Assembly (NCBI RefSeq): GCF_052324685.1
Contig: NC_135222.1
Span: 4,069,749 to 4,133,748, forward strand
Source of the DNA: Brachyhypopomus gauderio
Lineage: Eukaryota > Chordata > Actinopteri > Gymnotiformes > Hypopomidae
DNA length: 64,000 bases
Direction of reading: 5' to 3'
Shown: piece by piece, positions 10,219 to 23,873 of the stretch
How the letters are laid out: each line of letters begins with the position of its first letter
How positions within the stretch are numbered: the first letter of the stretch is position 1
The notes under the pieces: generated by a model
What the model was told of the DNA's origin: nothing
Databases searched by the model: none
The model's input: the letters and a program-made list of their open reading frames with translations, nothing else
Program-made: the position numbers and the translations under genes

Positions 10219-12671
10219 TAACTCTTTTCAAGGTATACAAGATTCAAAGCCAGACATTGAAAAATGTATAATTCTGTTAAAAATGGCACATTTATTGCTA
10301 CTTTACTGTTATATACAGGACAGGATCTCAATAACTACTTTATATATATTTATAAAAACAAAGACTGAAATAAGGGAGACCAAAAATACACACACACACA
10401 CATACACACGCGCACGCACCAGGAGGCACTCTGAAGACAACAGCAGTATTGTTCATGTCCCTACTGAAAGTCAGGGCGTGTAAGGTGGTGTTTTGAGATG
10501 GAGAAGTTGGGCAGTATTGTTTTGCTCCAAATAGGTAAATAGCTTACGTAATATTAATGCTGAATTTGCAAAAGGTCTGAAACACTGCTCATAGAACATC
10601 AAAAGTCTTCAAAGCTGCATGTTTATACACATCTGCAGACCCTTGAACTGAGGTTTGTGGGAAAACAGTACAATGGCCTGAATCATATAAACCGATTCAA
10701 GAAAAGACAAATCATTACTTATCCCAAAATGCAGCTTCAAAGCTAGACTGAATAACTTCATTCTCTAATGTTGTCTCTCTCCACTGAGCTCTAATGCATC
10801 CCATTTGTATGACTGGACCAGTAAACAAAAAACAACACATACAAACAAAAACAAAATCTCAAAACTGACTGGGCTTTACATGAGAAACAGTGGTTGTTTT
10901 TCTGAGCCAATGTTGCCAGAATGTATTGGGCTAGAATGTTAGTCAGTTGTCTGTCTGAAGAGAACAAAAAAATAAAAAATAAAATTAAAAAAAAGGGGGG
11001 GGGGGGGGATGAACAAAAACGTGAGGGGGTGGAGAAAACTTTACTATCAGACCTCTCTGAGAAATGTTTATGAATGGGCCCCATTTTGCTGTTGTGAAAA
11101 AATACTGCTAACAGTCTAGTGTTCAAAACACTCCTCAAAATGGAAGCTCCTTCACCTATATTGTGGTGTGCTTTAGCTTTACAGGGACCTGCAAACAGAC
11201 AGCAGAATATCTTCAGAAACAAACGGTGTCATAAGTATAAGACCAGGAAAAAGCAAGCGAAAAGATCAGTCCAGCAAGAATCCTTAGATTACTGCCAAAA
11301 CACAAATTAATGTACACCTTTCTGTAAAGGTTGGTTCATTTTTTCCCCAGAAAAAGAAAGTCAGTTGAGTGACTTCATATGCGTACCTTTACTTTAAGCA
11401 ATTCAAGGACAGTTTAAAGGAAAAATATATATCACAAGAAAAATAAACTCAGGCACTGATAAGGCACCACTCTCAAAATAAAGTCTCGAGAGTGAGAAGG
11501 CCACATTGACAATGTTCAAAAGGTCAATTATGTGTTTTTATCCCCAGTAATTGATATGCATTACAACAATCTTTCTGAAAACAAATATTTGTACTTGATG
11601 ATGATGCATGTCCATTATGGACACGGCCAGTCAGCATATCTATTAGGAAATAATACTGTATTATCTTACATACATCAAACCACCCATCACACACACACAC
11701 GCGCGCACACACAAACAGGTTTTTCCTTTTTTGTAGATTAGAAATTGACAGATATTGCAAAATGTGAAAATTAATACCAACTGAACTGGCAGTAACTTAG
11801 TGTGGAGCAAATAAGAGTATTAAATATATTTGAAAGTACATTCAAAACCAGTTGCATAATGTCTTAGTCAAAACTGGAACAAAGTTGGACGCCAGTTCCT
11901 TTACACCTGCTCTAACTGTCATTCCATACCAACATTTCAATATGAAGGGAACTGTAATTACAGACAGTGGTATACTGTGTCACCCACCTTCCCTAATGAA
12001 AGGAAAGAATTTCAACTATCAATAACAACAACAACAAAAAAAAGCTTTGACATAACAGGCCTCCACGCACTCTCAAACATTAGAATTAAGTCAATCTTTC
12101 GCTTATGACAGGAGAATTAATGTTACATATACAAGCGGTCGCCACAAGTTGGAGCAGTGCGACGCAGTTGAATGGGTCTGAAGTGAAAATTATGCAGACA
12201 ATCTTGGGCCATTCTGAACGTGTACTTTTCCTCTCAGCTCATCATACCTGTGTTCCTTCTCTCACCTGCACAATATATTCTACATTTGAAACTAATAGTG
12301 ATATTTTCATTTTAAAAATCTACAACGTATATACTAACAAAAATATATATATATATTTATATGTATATGTATATATATATATTTATATGTATATACTCAT
12401 GTTCAAGTTGAAATAATATCTTTTATGCATGTGTGAGGTGGACATATGAATGAGGATTCTGTCTTTTGGCAACAACAACCAATAAGAGCGGGTAACTTGT
12501 GTTTTGTTTTCTGTTTTGTTTTTTTAAAAACCCTTTTCAGGAAATGCTTTTTTGACTTCAACTGAAACAATTTGTCTTGGTGTTACACATTTTGGGAAAG
12601 GACAAGAGAACCTAAAACAAAAGACAATTAGTTTTATAAAAAAAATATATATATAATAAAAAACAAACAAA

Positions 12672-12676
<5 letters not shown>

Positions 12677-12718
<42 letters not shown>
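12677..12718. repeat. (CA)n microsatellite in tcf3 3' UTR
   Basis: About 21 uninterrupted CA units. Confidence 0.97.
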
Positions 12719-12723
<5 letters not shown>

Positions 12724-13792
12724 CACGCCTCTCTGCCAGTCTGCGAGGATCCTCATTTCCTGCGGCCAACGGGCCACGGTTGTCGAGCGGTACCTCCGAG
12801 ACGCTGGGAGGGGGTGGGATCTGAGATAAGGGGCAGTTAAGTCCCACACTGCCAGGGGCGTCAGAGGATCGCCGGGGGCTTAAACCAGAGCAAGTAAAAC
12901 AGGAAACAAGGCGGAATATGCAGAGGCGAAGATGCCATGAGCTGGTGACAGCAGGCTCTACCAGAGGGAACGGCAGCAACCTAGGGGAGGTGTGTTTCGT
13001 AGTAATGTGCCCAACAACAGTGTCGCCACACACACACCTCTCGAGTGGCTTCATGAGCTGCGGGTGAACCCCAGCTGACAGCACAGTGACCAGTGAAACG
13101 GTGAGAATCCTGTCAGGTCTGGTGACCAAAGAAAAAAATAAAATAAAATCTGCAGAGTGTTTGGAGAAAGGAAAATCTCAGCGTCGATGGGAACCACAAA
13201 CGTTTCACCAGAGTTCTAAGAGATCTGCTGGTCTGCAAGCTTAAAGACGGACTCAAGCCTACAGAACCAGAGCACAGTGGGGCCTGCGGTGGCCAAAAGC
13301 ACCACAGGGTTCTGTATCCCCACCGTATGGGCTCCGGTATACATGTAAGACTGTACCTTTGAGAAGGGAATGCCAAGCTACATAAAACATTGCTCATACA
13401 AAAGCAACTCCCAAACAGATTTGTTCCACACAAGTAAGCACTCTGCTTCAGTGTCTCGTATAAAATGTAACAATTAGGCACAAATCCTTGATTAGATGAT
13501 GACTTAAGGTTTTTTTTTTGTGTTTTTTTCTCTCTCACTCTCAGTCGTGGGGGGGGGGGGGGGTGCAGTGACCATAACAGATACGGTGTATCTACCCCCT
13601 GTGTTCCATCGTTTCATGGAAGCAGAGAAATACAAAAGAAAAATAGGAAAAGTGCAGTTCTTCACATTTGCGCTGGTAATGGTGGTCAGGAGTGTGGAGA
13701 GACAGGCTCTTGTGGCAGCACTCGCGTGTTTCTGGATGTGTGAAGATGCACCTCTTACGTTTCAGTGATGATACACTTTCCATGTCAACATA

Positions 13793-13793
13793 G

Positions 13794-13833
<40 letters not shown>

Positions 13834-13981
13834 ATACACACTCTGAAGAGCATGAAGGAAGAGACAAAAGGGCACTTCTTCAGTGAGCCCGGAAACCTCT
13901 TCTGAATCTGCAGGACAAGTCACATGGTTCCTATTGGATTGGATAAAACATTTATAGACAATCAAAGTCTTATTTCATAGG

Positions 13982-14018
<37 letters not shown>
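13793..14018. repeat. (TG)n and (CA)n pair in tcf3 3' UTR
   Basis: A (TG)n run at 13793-13834 and a (CA)n run at 13987-14018 lie about 150 bp apart in opposite orientation. In RNA they could pair as a long hairpin. Confidence 0.9.
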
Positions 14019-14019
<1 letters not shown>

Positions 14020-14143
14020 TACACAAAGATACCTCATGCTTGACCAATAGAAACGACTAGATTTCAATGTGAACGTAAAGGTGACCTAAAACTACATAAC
14101 CCAGCTATAATAAGCACATATATGGGAAGACAATACGTACGTA

Positions 14144-17100
14144 TCATATATGACTGACGGGATTGTGGGCGTCCCCCCCCAGAGCGGGGTGGGCTCCCGA
14201 GAGCTGCATCTGAGCCTCGCCCACCACGGCAGACACCTTCTCCTCCTCCCTCCGCTTCAGACACGCCGCCTTGGGGTTCAGGTTGCGCTCTGCAGGGTGC
14301 GGGAGACGAGCCACGTGAGGACAGGAGGAGACGGACGGAGACAAACGCCCCAGACACCCCCCCCCCCGGAGGGCGAGTACCGACCCCGCACTTGCTGCTC
14401 CAGGTTGAGGATGACGTTGACGGCCTGGTGCAGGATGAGCAGCTTGGTCTGCGGCTTGTCCGTGCTGAGGTGCAGCTGACACATGCGTCCCAGCTCCTTG
14501 AAGGCCTCGTTGATGTCTCGCACGCGCAGACGCTCGCGAGCGTTGTTGGCCACGCGCCGCTCCCGCTCACGCTCCATCTTCACCTCCGCCGGGAGGTCTT
14601 CGTCGTCCTCGTCGTCTTTGCTGGAGGAGGGAGACAGAGGGGCGGGGCTTAAAAAAAAAAAAAAAAGAAAGAAAAAAAAAAAAAAAAAGAAAAAAAAAAG
14701 GGGGACAATTCCATCCACACTAAATCATCTTTACCTCAGTCAGGCTAAGCTGGAATTTAATAATGAACAACGCGCTAAGTGAAACCTCACACCAGTAGGG
14801 TATGTGCCAGTTAACGTGGCTCCCAGACCGAAATAATGCAACTGAATGCACTTTAAACTACTATAAATAGCCTGCAGCGATTGTAGAAAAAAAAATCCAC
14901 CATTTGGGAAGAACCCTTTCCAAAATGTGTGAACTGTGTTCACTGTGAAATGTTTCGTGTGGCGTGTCTGATCCCGAGGGCTTCCCACAGTGCGTTCTAT
15001 GACGGGAGACAGACTTACTCTTCTCCCTGGTCTGAAACACTTGAATGGCTCTGGAGGGAAAACGCCTCTTTTCTGAAAACAATGTGAGAGTTGGGAAGGG
15101 GAGAGAGGAGCATGAGAGGGGGCGGTGTGTCTGGGGGAGGGCCAGACACTTCGGAGACGGGCTCGGGCCTTTCGTGCGGGAGAAAACACATCAACACACA
15201 CAAGCAGACGCGCGTGCGCACACACGCACCTCGATGCACGCTTATGTATATGTAGAACACACACACACACACACACACACCTGGAGACACACACATGCAC
15301 CATGATGCACACTTAAGAATATGTTGCAACTGCAAAATGAGGAGCAGGAGACATTGTACCTTGTTCTGTTGCGAGACACCTTGTTGTCTTTCTTCTCCTC
15401 CTCAGACTTGTCTGCCACAGAGGAGTTCTCGTCGTCCTCCTTGTCCTCCCGTTTGATGTCCCCGCTGTTTGACGAGTGTGTGGAACAGGCCGGGCCCCCT
15501 GGCAGACCTGCGAGCAGAGGTCTGGCGTCAAAGCCCACGAGCACATGACCGCGCCACAGCTGTGTGTGTGTGTGTGGGGGACACACTTCCCCATTTGGCC
15601 AGAGGAGGGCGCTACTCACCGCTGAAGGGCTCGGGGGGCCCTGCGGACTGCGCGGGGCCCGTGGTGTGGGACGCCTGGAGCAGATTGCTGCTGGCAGGGA
15701 GACATGCCGGGTCGTCATGGTGATTCCCGCCCTGAGTAACATGAGCCAAAAAATTTATAAATGAAAAATGAATGAAGGAAAAAAAAAATAAAAAAAAGAA
15801 AAAAAAAACAAAAAGCACACTTTGCAAACAATAGCATTAGCTCATGATACAAATGTAATACAGGTAATGTGCAAATCCTTTTTGGGCATGAGTGTGTATA
15901 TTTAATATGCACCCAAGAGTATAAGATTACAATTGTGCTTTTCATCATCTCATTTACTGTTGAAGCAGCTTTTGTTTTTGCATGAGCTGCAATACGAGGC
16001 TAGACTCTAGAAAGAAGCAGTGACGCCTCTCATGACCACTCAACCCTTCTTCCAAGATGAAAGCAACATCAAATGACATCTAATTTAGCAATCAGCATAA
16101 CCCCACCCCCAGCCCGTGATGTCACAATGGTACACGCTCCCTCACCATGGCGCCGTGCCTGTTGGCCAGTGGCAGCCCAGAGCTGCCAAAGCCCTGTGAC
16201 AAGCCCCCCAGGGCTCCGTTATGGACAGATGAGGAGACCGCTCCCAGCAGGCCGTGCACCTCGGGGTGGGCGGCGGCCAGGGCGGCCCCGGTGCCCTGCC
16301 CCACCGCATGGCTGCGTAGTACGTGGATGGCTTCGTCCAGACGATCCTCCATTTTGTTCTGCTGTAGAGGGCGGGCGGACAGAAACTGAGTGCCGCAATA
16401 CAACCATGATGACAGTCATGGTTTACAATAAGACCATTTACAATGAGACGTTCTGGGTTGGCAGGGAGAAGGTAAACGCTCAACACTTACAAGTGCATGT
16501 AGTCCACCTTCGTAGTTGGGCGAGAGCGTCGTCTGGCCGGCCGACCGCGGCCACTGTGAAGCACCTGCCCAGGACGACAAACATAAGCCAAGCACGAAGC
16601 CTCCCGGCGCGCTGCCTGCTGTACCTCGTCTGGAACAGCAGAGGGCGCTCCGGGTCCACGTTTTGAAAAAGTGACCGTTCGTTTACAGTCCAGGCATGTA
16701 TTTACAAACACGGCAGCGTCAAAACGCTGCTTTGCGATCAGGCTTTCCTCGTCTACGCCGTTATCTGCGGCCGCTAAACAGCGGGACACATTTAGCGGTG
16801 GCAGCGTTGCAGAGAGTGATGTGAAAAACAGTCCTTAGACCAGCGTGAAGCAGGTGCTCAGCAGGTGTGTGTGGGGGGGGGGGGGGGGGGGTAGCAGGGG
16901 GGGCGTAACGTACCTGCGATGCCCTGGGGTGAGCCCACTGGAGTGGAGGGGGTGGAGGGGAAGCTGCTTCCGTTATGGTCTGAGGGGTAAATCTGCGATA
17001 AACAAACGCCGTCAATGTCTCAAACGTTTCCCGGGGGGGGACGCCGTAGCTGGCGTGAGGCTGACCGTCAGCGTGAGCGATGGACCCACACGTCTTTGTG

Positions 17101-17368
17101 CTCTCCACCAATATTTTATCATAATTAGTAATTCTGCAATAAATACTCTGGCACTGCAATTAAAAATTAACCGTGACAACCAGGAGTAATAGCATCATGC
17201 ATGAAAGATTACCAATTGGAGTATTTTTGTCTGAAGCCTCGACTGCAACCTGAGGGTAAAACACTAATGAGCCCCCACCCACTCACCGAGGCCAGAGCCT
17301 TCCCAATCTCATCACCTGAGCTCCCTGTGGCTGAGCCTCTACTGGCTGTGAGAGAGAGAGAGAGAGAC

Positions 17369-17410
<42 letters not shown>

Positions 17411-20400
17411 AGAGAGAGAGACAGAGAAATTCAGTCCTGTAGATCCAACCTGTACATAAGAATTTACACTTAACAGATGAAGGGAATTGACTGCAATGCT
17501 GAACTCTGTTCAAGTCCCAAAATCAGGATGTTTTTAAAGTGGTAAATTGCATGTAAACCGATCAGCGTTTCCCTTCTCCAAATATGCTCATAAACCACAG
17601 GCGCTGTGTGAATAGCATTAGATTAGATCGACATCAGTTCTAAATGACGACCACGCAGGAGTGTGATAAGAGATGTGGAAAGATTACACCGGTGGCAGTT
17701 TTTTGTGCAAACCAGCCCTTTTGGGAATTTAAAATACAAAAACACTGAATGGGGCCCAACGTGGGAAGGTAAACATGGCGTGGAAGTCGTTACCCATGAT
17801 GGTGTCTGCTCCGTTCATAGGTGCCGCGTGGCTGTAGGTCCCAGAGCTGGAGTGGAAGCCATTGACGTCGGCGCCGTGGAGAGGGTAGTTTTGCGGGGAG
17901 AGAGGCAGCGGCTGGCGCTTCTGCAGTAATACACGAGCACGTCATTACACCCTCACCTTCTGCAGTGAGCGTGCCATCAAAGGAGCTCAGAACCCGGTAC
18001 AGAACCTTCCACTGAACGCATGGGAAGGCACGCGACACACAGAGAGGATGACGTATGCTACTGCAACAAAGTGCACACTACCGCACCAGAGAGATCAGGA
18101 CGAGGCACGCGAGTGTGGTGTTGGCTTTGGCTAGCTGTATTTCTACACTACACTGATCCAAAAAGCTCCAGAATGATGCATCGGTCATTCTGGAATCACG
18201 GTGGTGATCTGAAAAGGTTTGTATGCGCACAGACAGAACGCAGTAAAGAAACGCTCATGGTCCCACAGAAGCAGCTACGCCGGCAGGGCTACGTGTGCGA
18301 GGGAGGGCCGGGGGACCCACCATTCTGTCCTGCGGGTTAATGGCGGAGAAGGAGCCCGGTTGACTCATGTGCGGAGAGTTGCCCAGCATTGCCGTGTAGC
18401 CCGATTGGCCCAGGGGTCCCGACGCCGCCCACGGGTCAGATGACGGGTGCAGGCCCTCTGTGCAAACAGGGAGAGCTTTGATTTCACCATTTCCAAAGCA
18501 ATTTTTTCATCACCTGAAACATTTTAGCCGTAATCCCCCCCCGATTTAAGTTAGCTTTTTTCTGAACAGTAGCATGCTTGACTAATCTATACACGACATG
18601 TAGAAATGTTTTCCGACATCAAAAAATAAATAAAAACCTCAAGAGAGCATGGGAATCACATTACACAATCAACCACAGGGAGCTCGAGACGCACGCACCT
18701 TGCATGTAGAAGGAACCGGGGTACACGGGTCCGGGTTTGGAGGCGGGGTATCCTGCACCGTCCCGAGGATACTCGTCAGCAGATGTGGACGCGTACACCT
18801 GGTCCGAAATTAAAGCAGACTGTGAGGCACTGAACTGCATCGGCACATTTAAGGCGAAGAGACGATCAGGACCCGAACAGCGAGATCTGCAGAGCTGCAC
18901 ACGCTTCGGTTACTCTGCACTGATGGACGGGAAAAAAAAACAGACAACGATAAACAAGATAAATCACTACCCAAAGATTCAAGTAAAAGGGTTTTTTTTT
19001 TGGATGAAATCTGCTTTATTAATTTATTTACTGTGTAGATGACGTGTACTTGTGTTTCCGCAGTGCCCCCTCAGATAAAGTGGCAGGGACTGAGAACAGA
19101 GCATGCTGGGAAAGGCGCCATGGCCGCGGCGGGCCACAGGCTGCGCATCCTCTCACTCGTGCCTGCGAGCCAAGCCAGAGAGGGGGGGGGGGGGGGGGGG
19201 GGGGGCGTACAAAAGGGCAGCATCTCCCCGCCGCTCGGCCGGGTCCAGCCCTGCCCCCTCGGCGTCTGCCGCGCTGCGGGGGCCCGTGCGCTCGGCGTGT
19301 TCGACGGCCCCCGCGTCTTGCCGAAACGTGACCTTTCCGCGCTCGGGAACGCTTTTTTCGACACGGCGCGAGAGCCCGTTTTGAGATCGCGCTCTCTTCT
19401 GCCGGGGCCGAGCCGAACCTTTCGGAGCGTCGGACGGAACCTGCGGTGGAGAGGAAGCCGAAAGCCCCCCCCCCCGGGAGGTTTGAGAAGAGGTCGATTG
19501 CAGCTTAATTCCCGCTCTCGTCGAGCCGCATCGTGCTCGACGTCGCACTCCAGAGACAAGCGAGCGCATTCCACTACACACGACCAACACCGCGGGCCGC
19601 CGTCCTCCTGCGCCGTGAAGGACCGGGTGGGGGGCGCACGTGTACGCGGGTGCGTGTACCGGATGGCTGCCGAAGCCCAGAGGAGAATCGACAAATCCAG
19701 CAAACTGATATTTCTCTTTTTCCTGTAATTTGATTTAACAGGGAGAAGTGGGAAGGGAATGGAGAGATGCACTTCTAATTACAGAGCCATCTGCCTGCTC
19801 CTGGAGCCCGTCCAACTCCACAGGCAGCTGGGCTGAAGAGTGGAGGGGAGAGGGTGGAGGAGGGGGGGGGGGGGGGGAGGGTGGAGGAGGAGGGAGGGGG
19901 GGGAGAGGGTGGAGGAGGGGGGGGGGGGGAGGGTGGAGGAGGAGGGAGGGGGGAGAGGGTGGAGGAGGGGGGGGGGGGGAGAGGGTGGAGGAGGAGGGAG
20001 GGGGGAGAGGGTGGAGGAGGGGGGGGGGGAGAGCAGCAGCAAGGGGAGAGGTCTTGCTGAAGGAGGGGGGGGGGGGGAGTGAGGAAAAAAATAGACTGGC
20101 TGGTCACGTGACAGCCAGAGAAAAGAAGCTGCAGAGAGAAAACGAGACCCTCCCTGTCCCCAAAAACACTCCGACAGACAGAGCGCTCTCAAACCTCATT
20201 AAGCTAGAAGGAGCTGGAAGAAAATAAATGTTCCCAGGACCGATACCCAACCTGAACCAAACCGCACCAATATTTTTTTAAGGTAATCCAACTGAAACAC
20301 ACATCTGCGTGTGACAAACGGGGACCTGCGTTGCAGACAAAGGAAACAAACGCGTCGGAGTCCAGAAGCAACGCCGAACGTCCAGGACTCCTCGGATGTA

Positions 20401-20745
20401 AGCGAGTGGCTCGCGCCGGGAGCCAAAGGGGATTGAGCGCGGGCGTTCCAGCGCCGCGGCCCAGAATGCTAGAGGGCGGAGGAGGCGCAGGAAGCTACCT
20501 AGCAAACTCGGGCCGAGCAGAACAGAGCAGGGGCTCGGAGAGACTAGGGGGAGGAAACCCAGGATCATCAGCAGCTAATCTGAGCTCAGCCGAGAGAGCG
20601 AGAGAGAGAGGGAGTTCAAAAAAAAAAAGGTGTGAAAAAGTAGAAAGAGGGAAAATGGACCAGACATATACATGGACTCACTAGTAGTGGCAGCGTGGTG
20701 TAGGATCAATGAGAGGACACTGTATTGGGTGGGGGAGGTGTAGAT

Positions 20746-20782
<37 letters not shown>

Positions 20783-22121
20783 TAGGGGGCATGAGGAGAG
20801 CGCATTTGGCTTGAGACCAAGACACAACAGTTAACTCTTTCAATGACTCACAAGGCCTAAATTATTACCAAATTTTACAAAGCCCCTATCGTTATTGCAG
20901 CCTGGCCTTCACTAAAACAACTTGCACGTCATGCAAATCTCCCGCCATTGTAGCTTTTGATTGGTTCTCCCATCAGTCCGCGTTCACACAGCTTCCTGTT
21001 AATGTGCCGTGCCTTTCGGTTGCCTGCAATAAAACTACCCACCAAAGACTTTGTTTAAATGTGCTTCATTGCAGGTTCCTTCGTGCTTGCCTGCAGGTCT
21101 TGGCAAAGGCCTTATCTACCAGCCCTGGCCAAGATGTGCGTCAACACAGAGGAACCGAGAAGATCTTACCAGGTCTTAGACTAGGAAAAAGCAGGTCTGG
21201 ATAAAGGGGCTCTAGACCTGGTGGCTTTGTGGATTATTCACATGTGCTTTTGTTGATCTATTCAACCACTGGATCCAGCAGAACAAACGAGAACCGCGAG
21301 TCCTTCACTGTGAACCCTTGGTGAACAGGTCCCATGAGCTGGGGCCGCAGAACCGAACTTACCGAAGACGGCAACCCGGGAGGCTTCCGAATCTTCTTGG
21401 GCTGTGTGTCTGGTGAGGAGAGGCAGAGAGGACAGAGGCGTCAGCTGGAATTCAACACGCCACCACTTCAATCAGGAGCAAACAGCAACTCCCCCTCGCC
21501 CTACCGATGTTCGCCTCCGGGGGGCGCCTGCGCGGGTTGCTGGAGTACGAGGGGTAGAACTGAGACGCGGATTTCAGGCCGGAGGGCGACATGGCGTCTG
21601 CGCCGGTCATTACGACGTCCGAGGGCAAAAACCCCGGCTGCGCAGACGGGAACAGAACAGGGCACAGAGAAATGCTGACTGCAGTGGTCAACCAAGGAAT
21701 GAGTGGGTGGGGGGAAAAAAACGTCTGAGCCAAGCGCTCCTGCAGGTGCAGAGAAGACCTCTTCTCATCACACTGCTTCATCTTACCTGGGAGCCGAAGG
21801 AAGAATAAGGTCCCCTTTCATTCTTTCCTGTAAGCAAATATATTACACATATTATGTTATGTCCCCAGTTTTATCTTCTGCTGCTTGCAAACGTATAGAA
21901 TCGTTGGTGCTCCATATACTGGACAAATTATCCAACTTATCGTCACTGGTTATGATAAGTAAACAGTGTAATTCAATAAAAGGCAATAATCAGAAGGCCT
22001 TGTATGAATCAAAAGCCCCCCCCCCCCAAAAAAAAAGCTGGAGCAGCACTTGCATACAAAGAGGTATTCCTGCTCTAGACCCAAGGGTGAGTATCTGCCT
22101 CAGTGGCCTTAGCATCACCCG

Positions 22122-22197
<76 letters not shown>

Positions 22198-23838
22198 GTC
22201 AGGAGGCCAAACACACCTCCGATCCCTGAGCTGAGGAATGGGGATGAGAGTCCATCGTGTTCTCCATAGTGGGAGCCCTCGCCGTAACTCTGGAACAGGC
22301 CGAAACACAAAATGGATCCCAAAACAGCTTCCCAGAAATGTCTCTCCATGAAGACCCACTTACAGCTAGTGCTATTTATACAGAACCCCTCCGTTTTCCC
22401 GGGTGCCTGTGTCTGAAGGTTCTGGCCCGTCTTACCCGGCCCTGACTGAAGGAGGGGCTGTCCTGTTCCCCTGCAGCCCAGGGGCTGGCATTGCTGCGCT
22501 CATCCAGGCCTGCAAAACACAGGATATGCAGCCCATTATACACACACACATACACCCAGACCATCACACACACACATACACCCAGACCATCACACACACA
22601 CACACATACACCCAGACCATCACACACACACACACATACACCCAGACCATCACACACACACACACACATACACCCAGACCATCACACACACACACACACA
22701 TACACCCAGACCATCACACACACACACACACATACACCCAGACCATCACACACACACACACACACATACACCCAGACCATCACACACACATACACCCAGA
22801 CCATCACACACACATACACCCAGACCATCACACACACATACACCCAGACCATCACACACACATACACCCAGACCATCACACACACATACACCCAGACCAT
22901 CACACACACACACCCAGACCATCACACACACATACACCCAGACCATCACACATATACACCCAGACCATCACACACATGCAGCCATCACACATATACACCC
23001 AGACCATCACACATATATACCCAGACCATCACACACATGCAGCCATCACACATATACACCCAGACCATCACACACATGCAGCCATCACACATACACACCC
23101 AGACCATCACACACATGCAGCCATCACACATACACCCAGACCATCACACACATGCAGCCATCACACATACACCCAGACCGTCACACACACACAGCCCATT
23201 ACACATATACAACCAGACCGTCACACACACAGCCCATCACACAAAAAGCCCATCACACACATACACCCAGTCACACACATTTAGCCATCACACTAACACA
23301 CACAGCCCATTACACACACCCACCCAGTCCGTCACACACACCCAGTCCGTCCGTTACACACACACCCAGTCCGTCCGTTACACACACACCCAGTCCGTCC
23401 GTTACACACACACCCATCCATCCACCCACCCCCACGCACACCCAGTAAAACACACCCCCACCCAGACTGTTACACACACACACACCCCCACCCAGACTGT
23501 TACACACACACACACACCCCCACCCAGACTGTTACACACACACACACCCCCACCCAGACTGTTACACACACACACACACACACACACACCCCCACCCAGA
23601 CTGTTACACACACACACACCCCCACCCAGACTGTTACACACACACACACACCCCCACCCAGACTGTTACACACACACACACACCCCCCACCCAGACTGTT
23701 ACACACACACACACACCCCCACCCAGACTGTTACACACACACACACACACACCCCCACCCAGACTGTTACACACACACACACACACACCCCCACCCAGAC
23801 TGTTACACACACACACACACACACCCCCACCCAGACTG

Positions 23839-23873
<35 letters not shown>

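Larger units (their letters stand above)
10190..14143 (-). other. tcf3: tcf3 3' UTR (about 3.9 kb)
   Basis: No coding exon was recognised between the tcf3 stop at 14144 and the doubled poly(A) signal at 10209-10218. The stretch holds (CA)n at 12677-12718 and 13987-14018, (TG)n at 13793-13834, a poly-G tract near 10996 and AU-rich segments. Intermediate poly(A) sites are possible (for example AATAAA at plus 10289-10294). Confidence 0.55.

Noticed and set aside
14621-15359. Hidden E47-type bHLH exon
   Set aside because: All three minus-strand frames were read; none has a second ANNARER or DINEAF motif.
19039-20227. Several overlapping open frames of 80-230 codons in tcf3 intron
   Set aside because: GC-rich, low-stop-density DNA with poly-G and poly-Pro translation; nothing resembles a known protein and no consistent exon borders are present.
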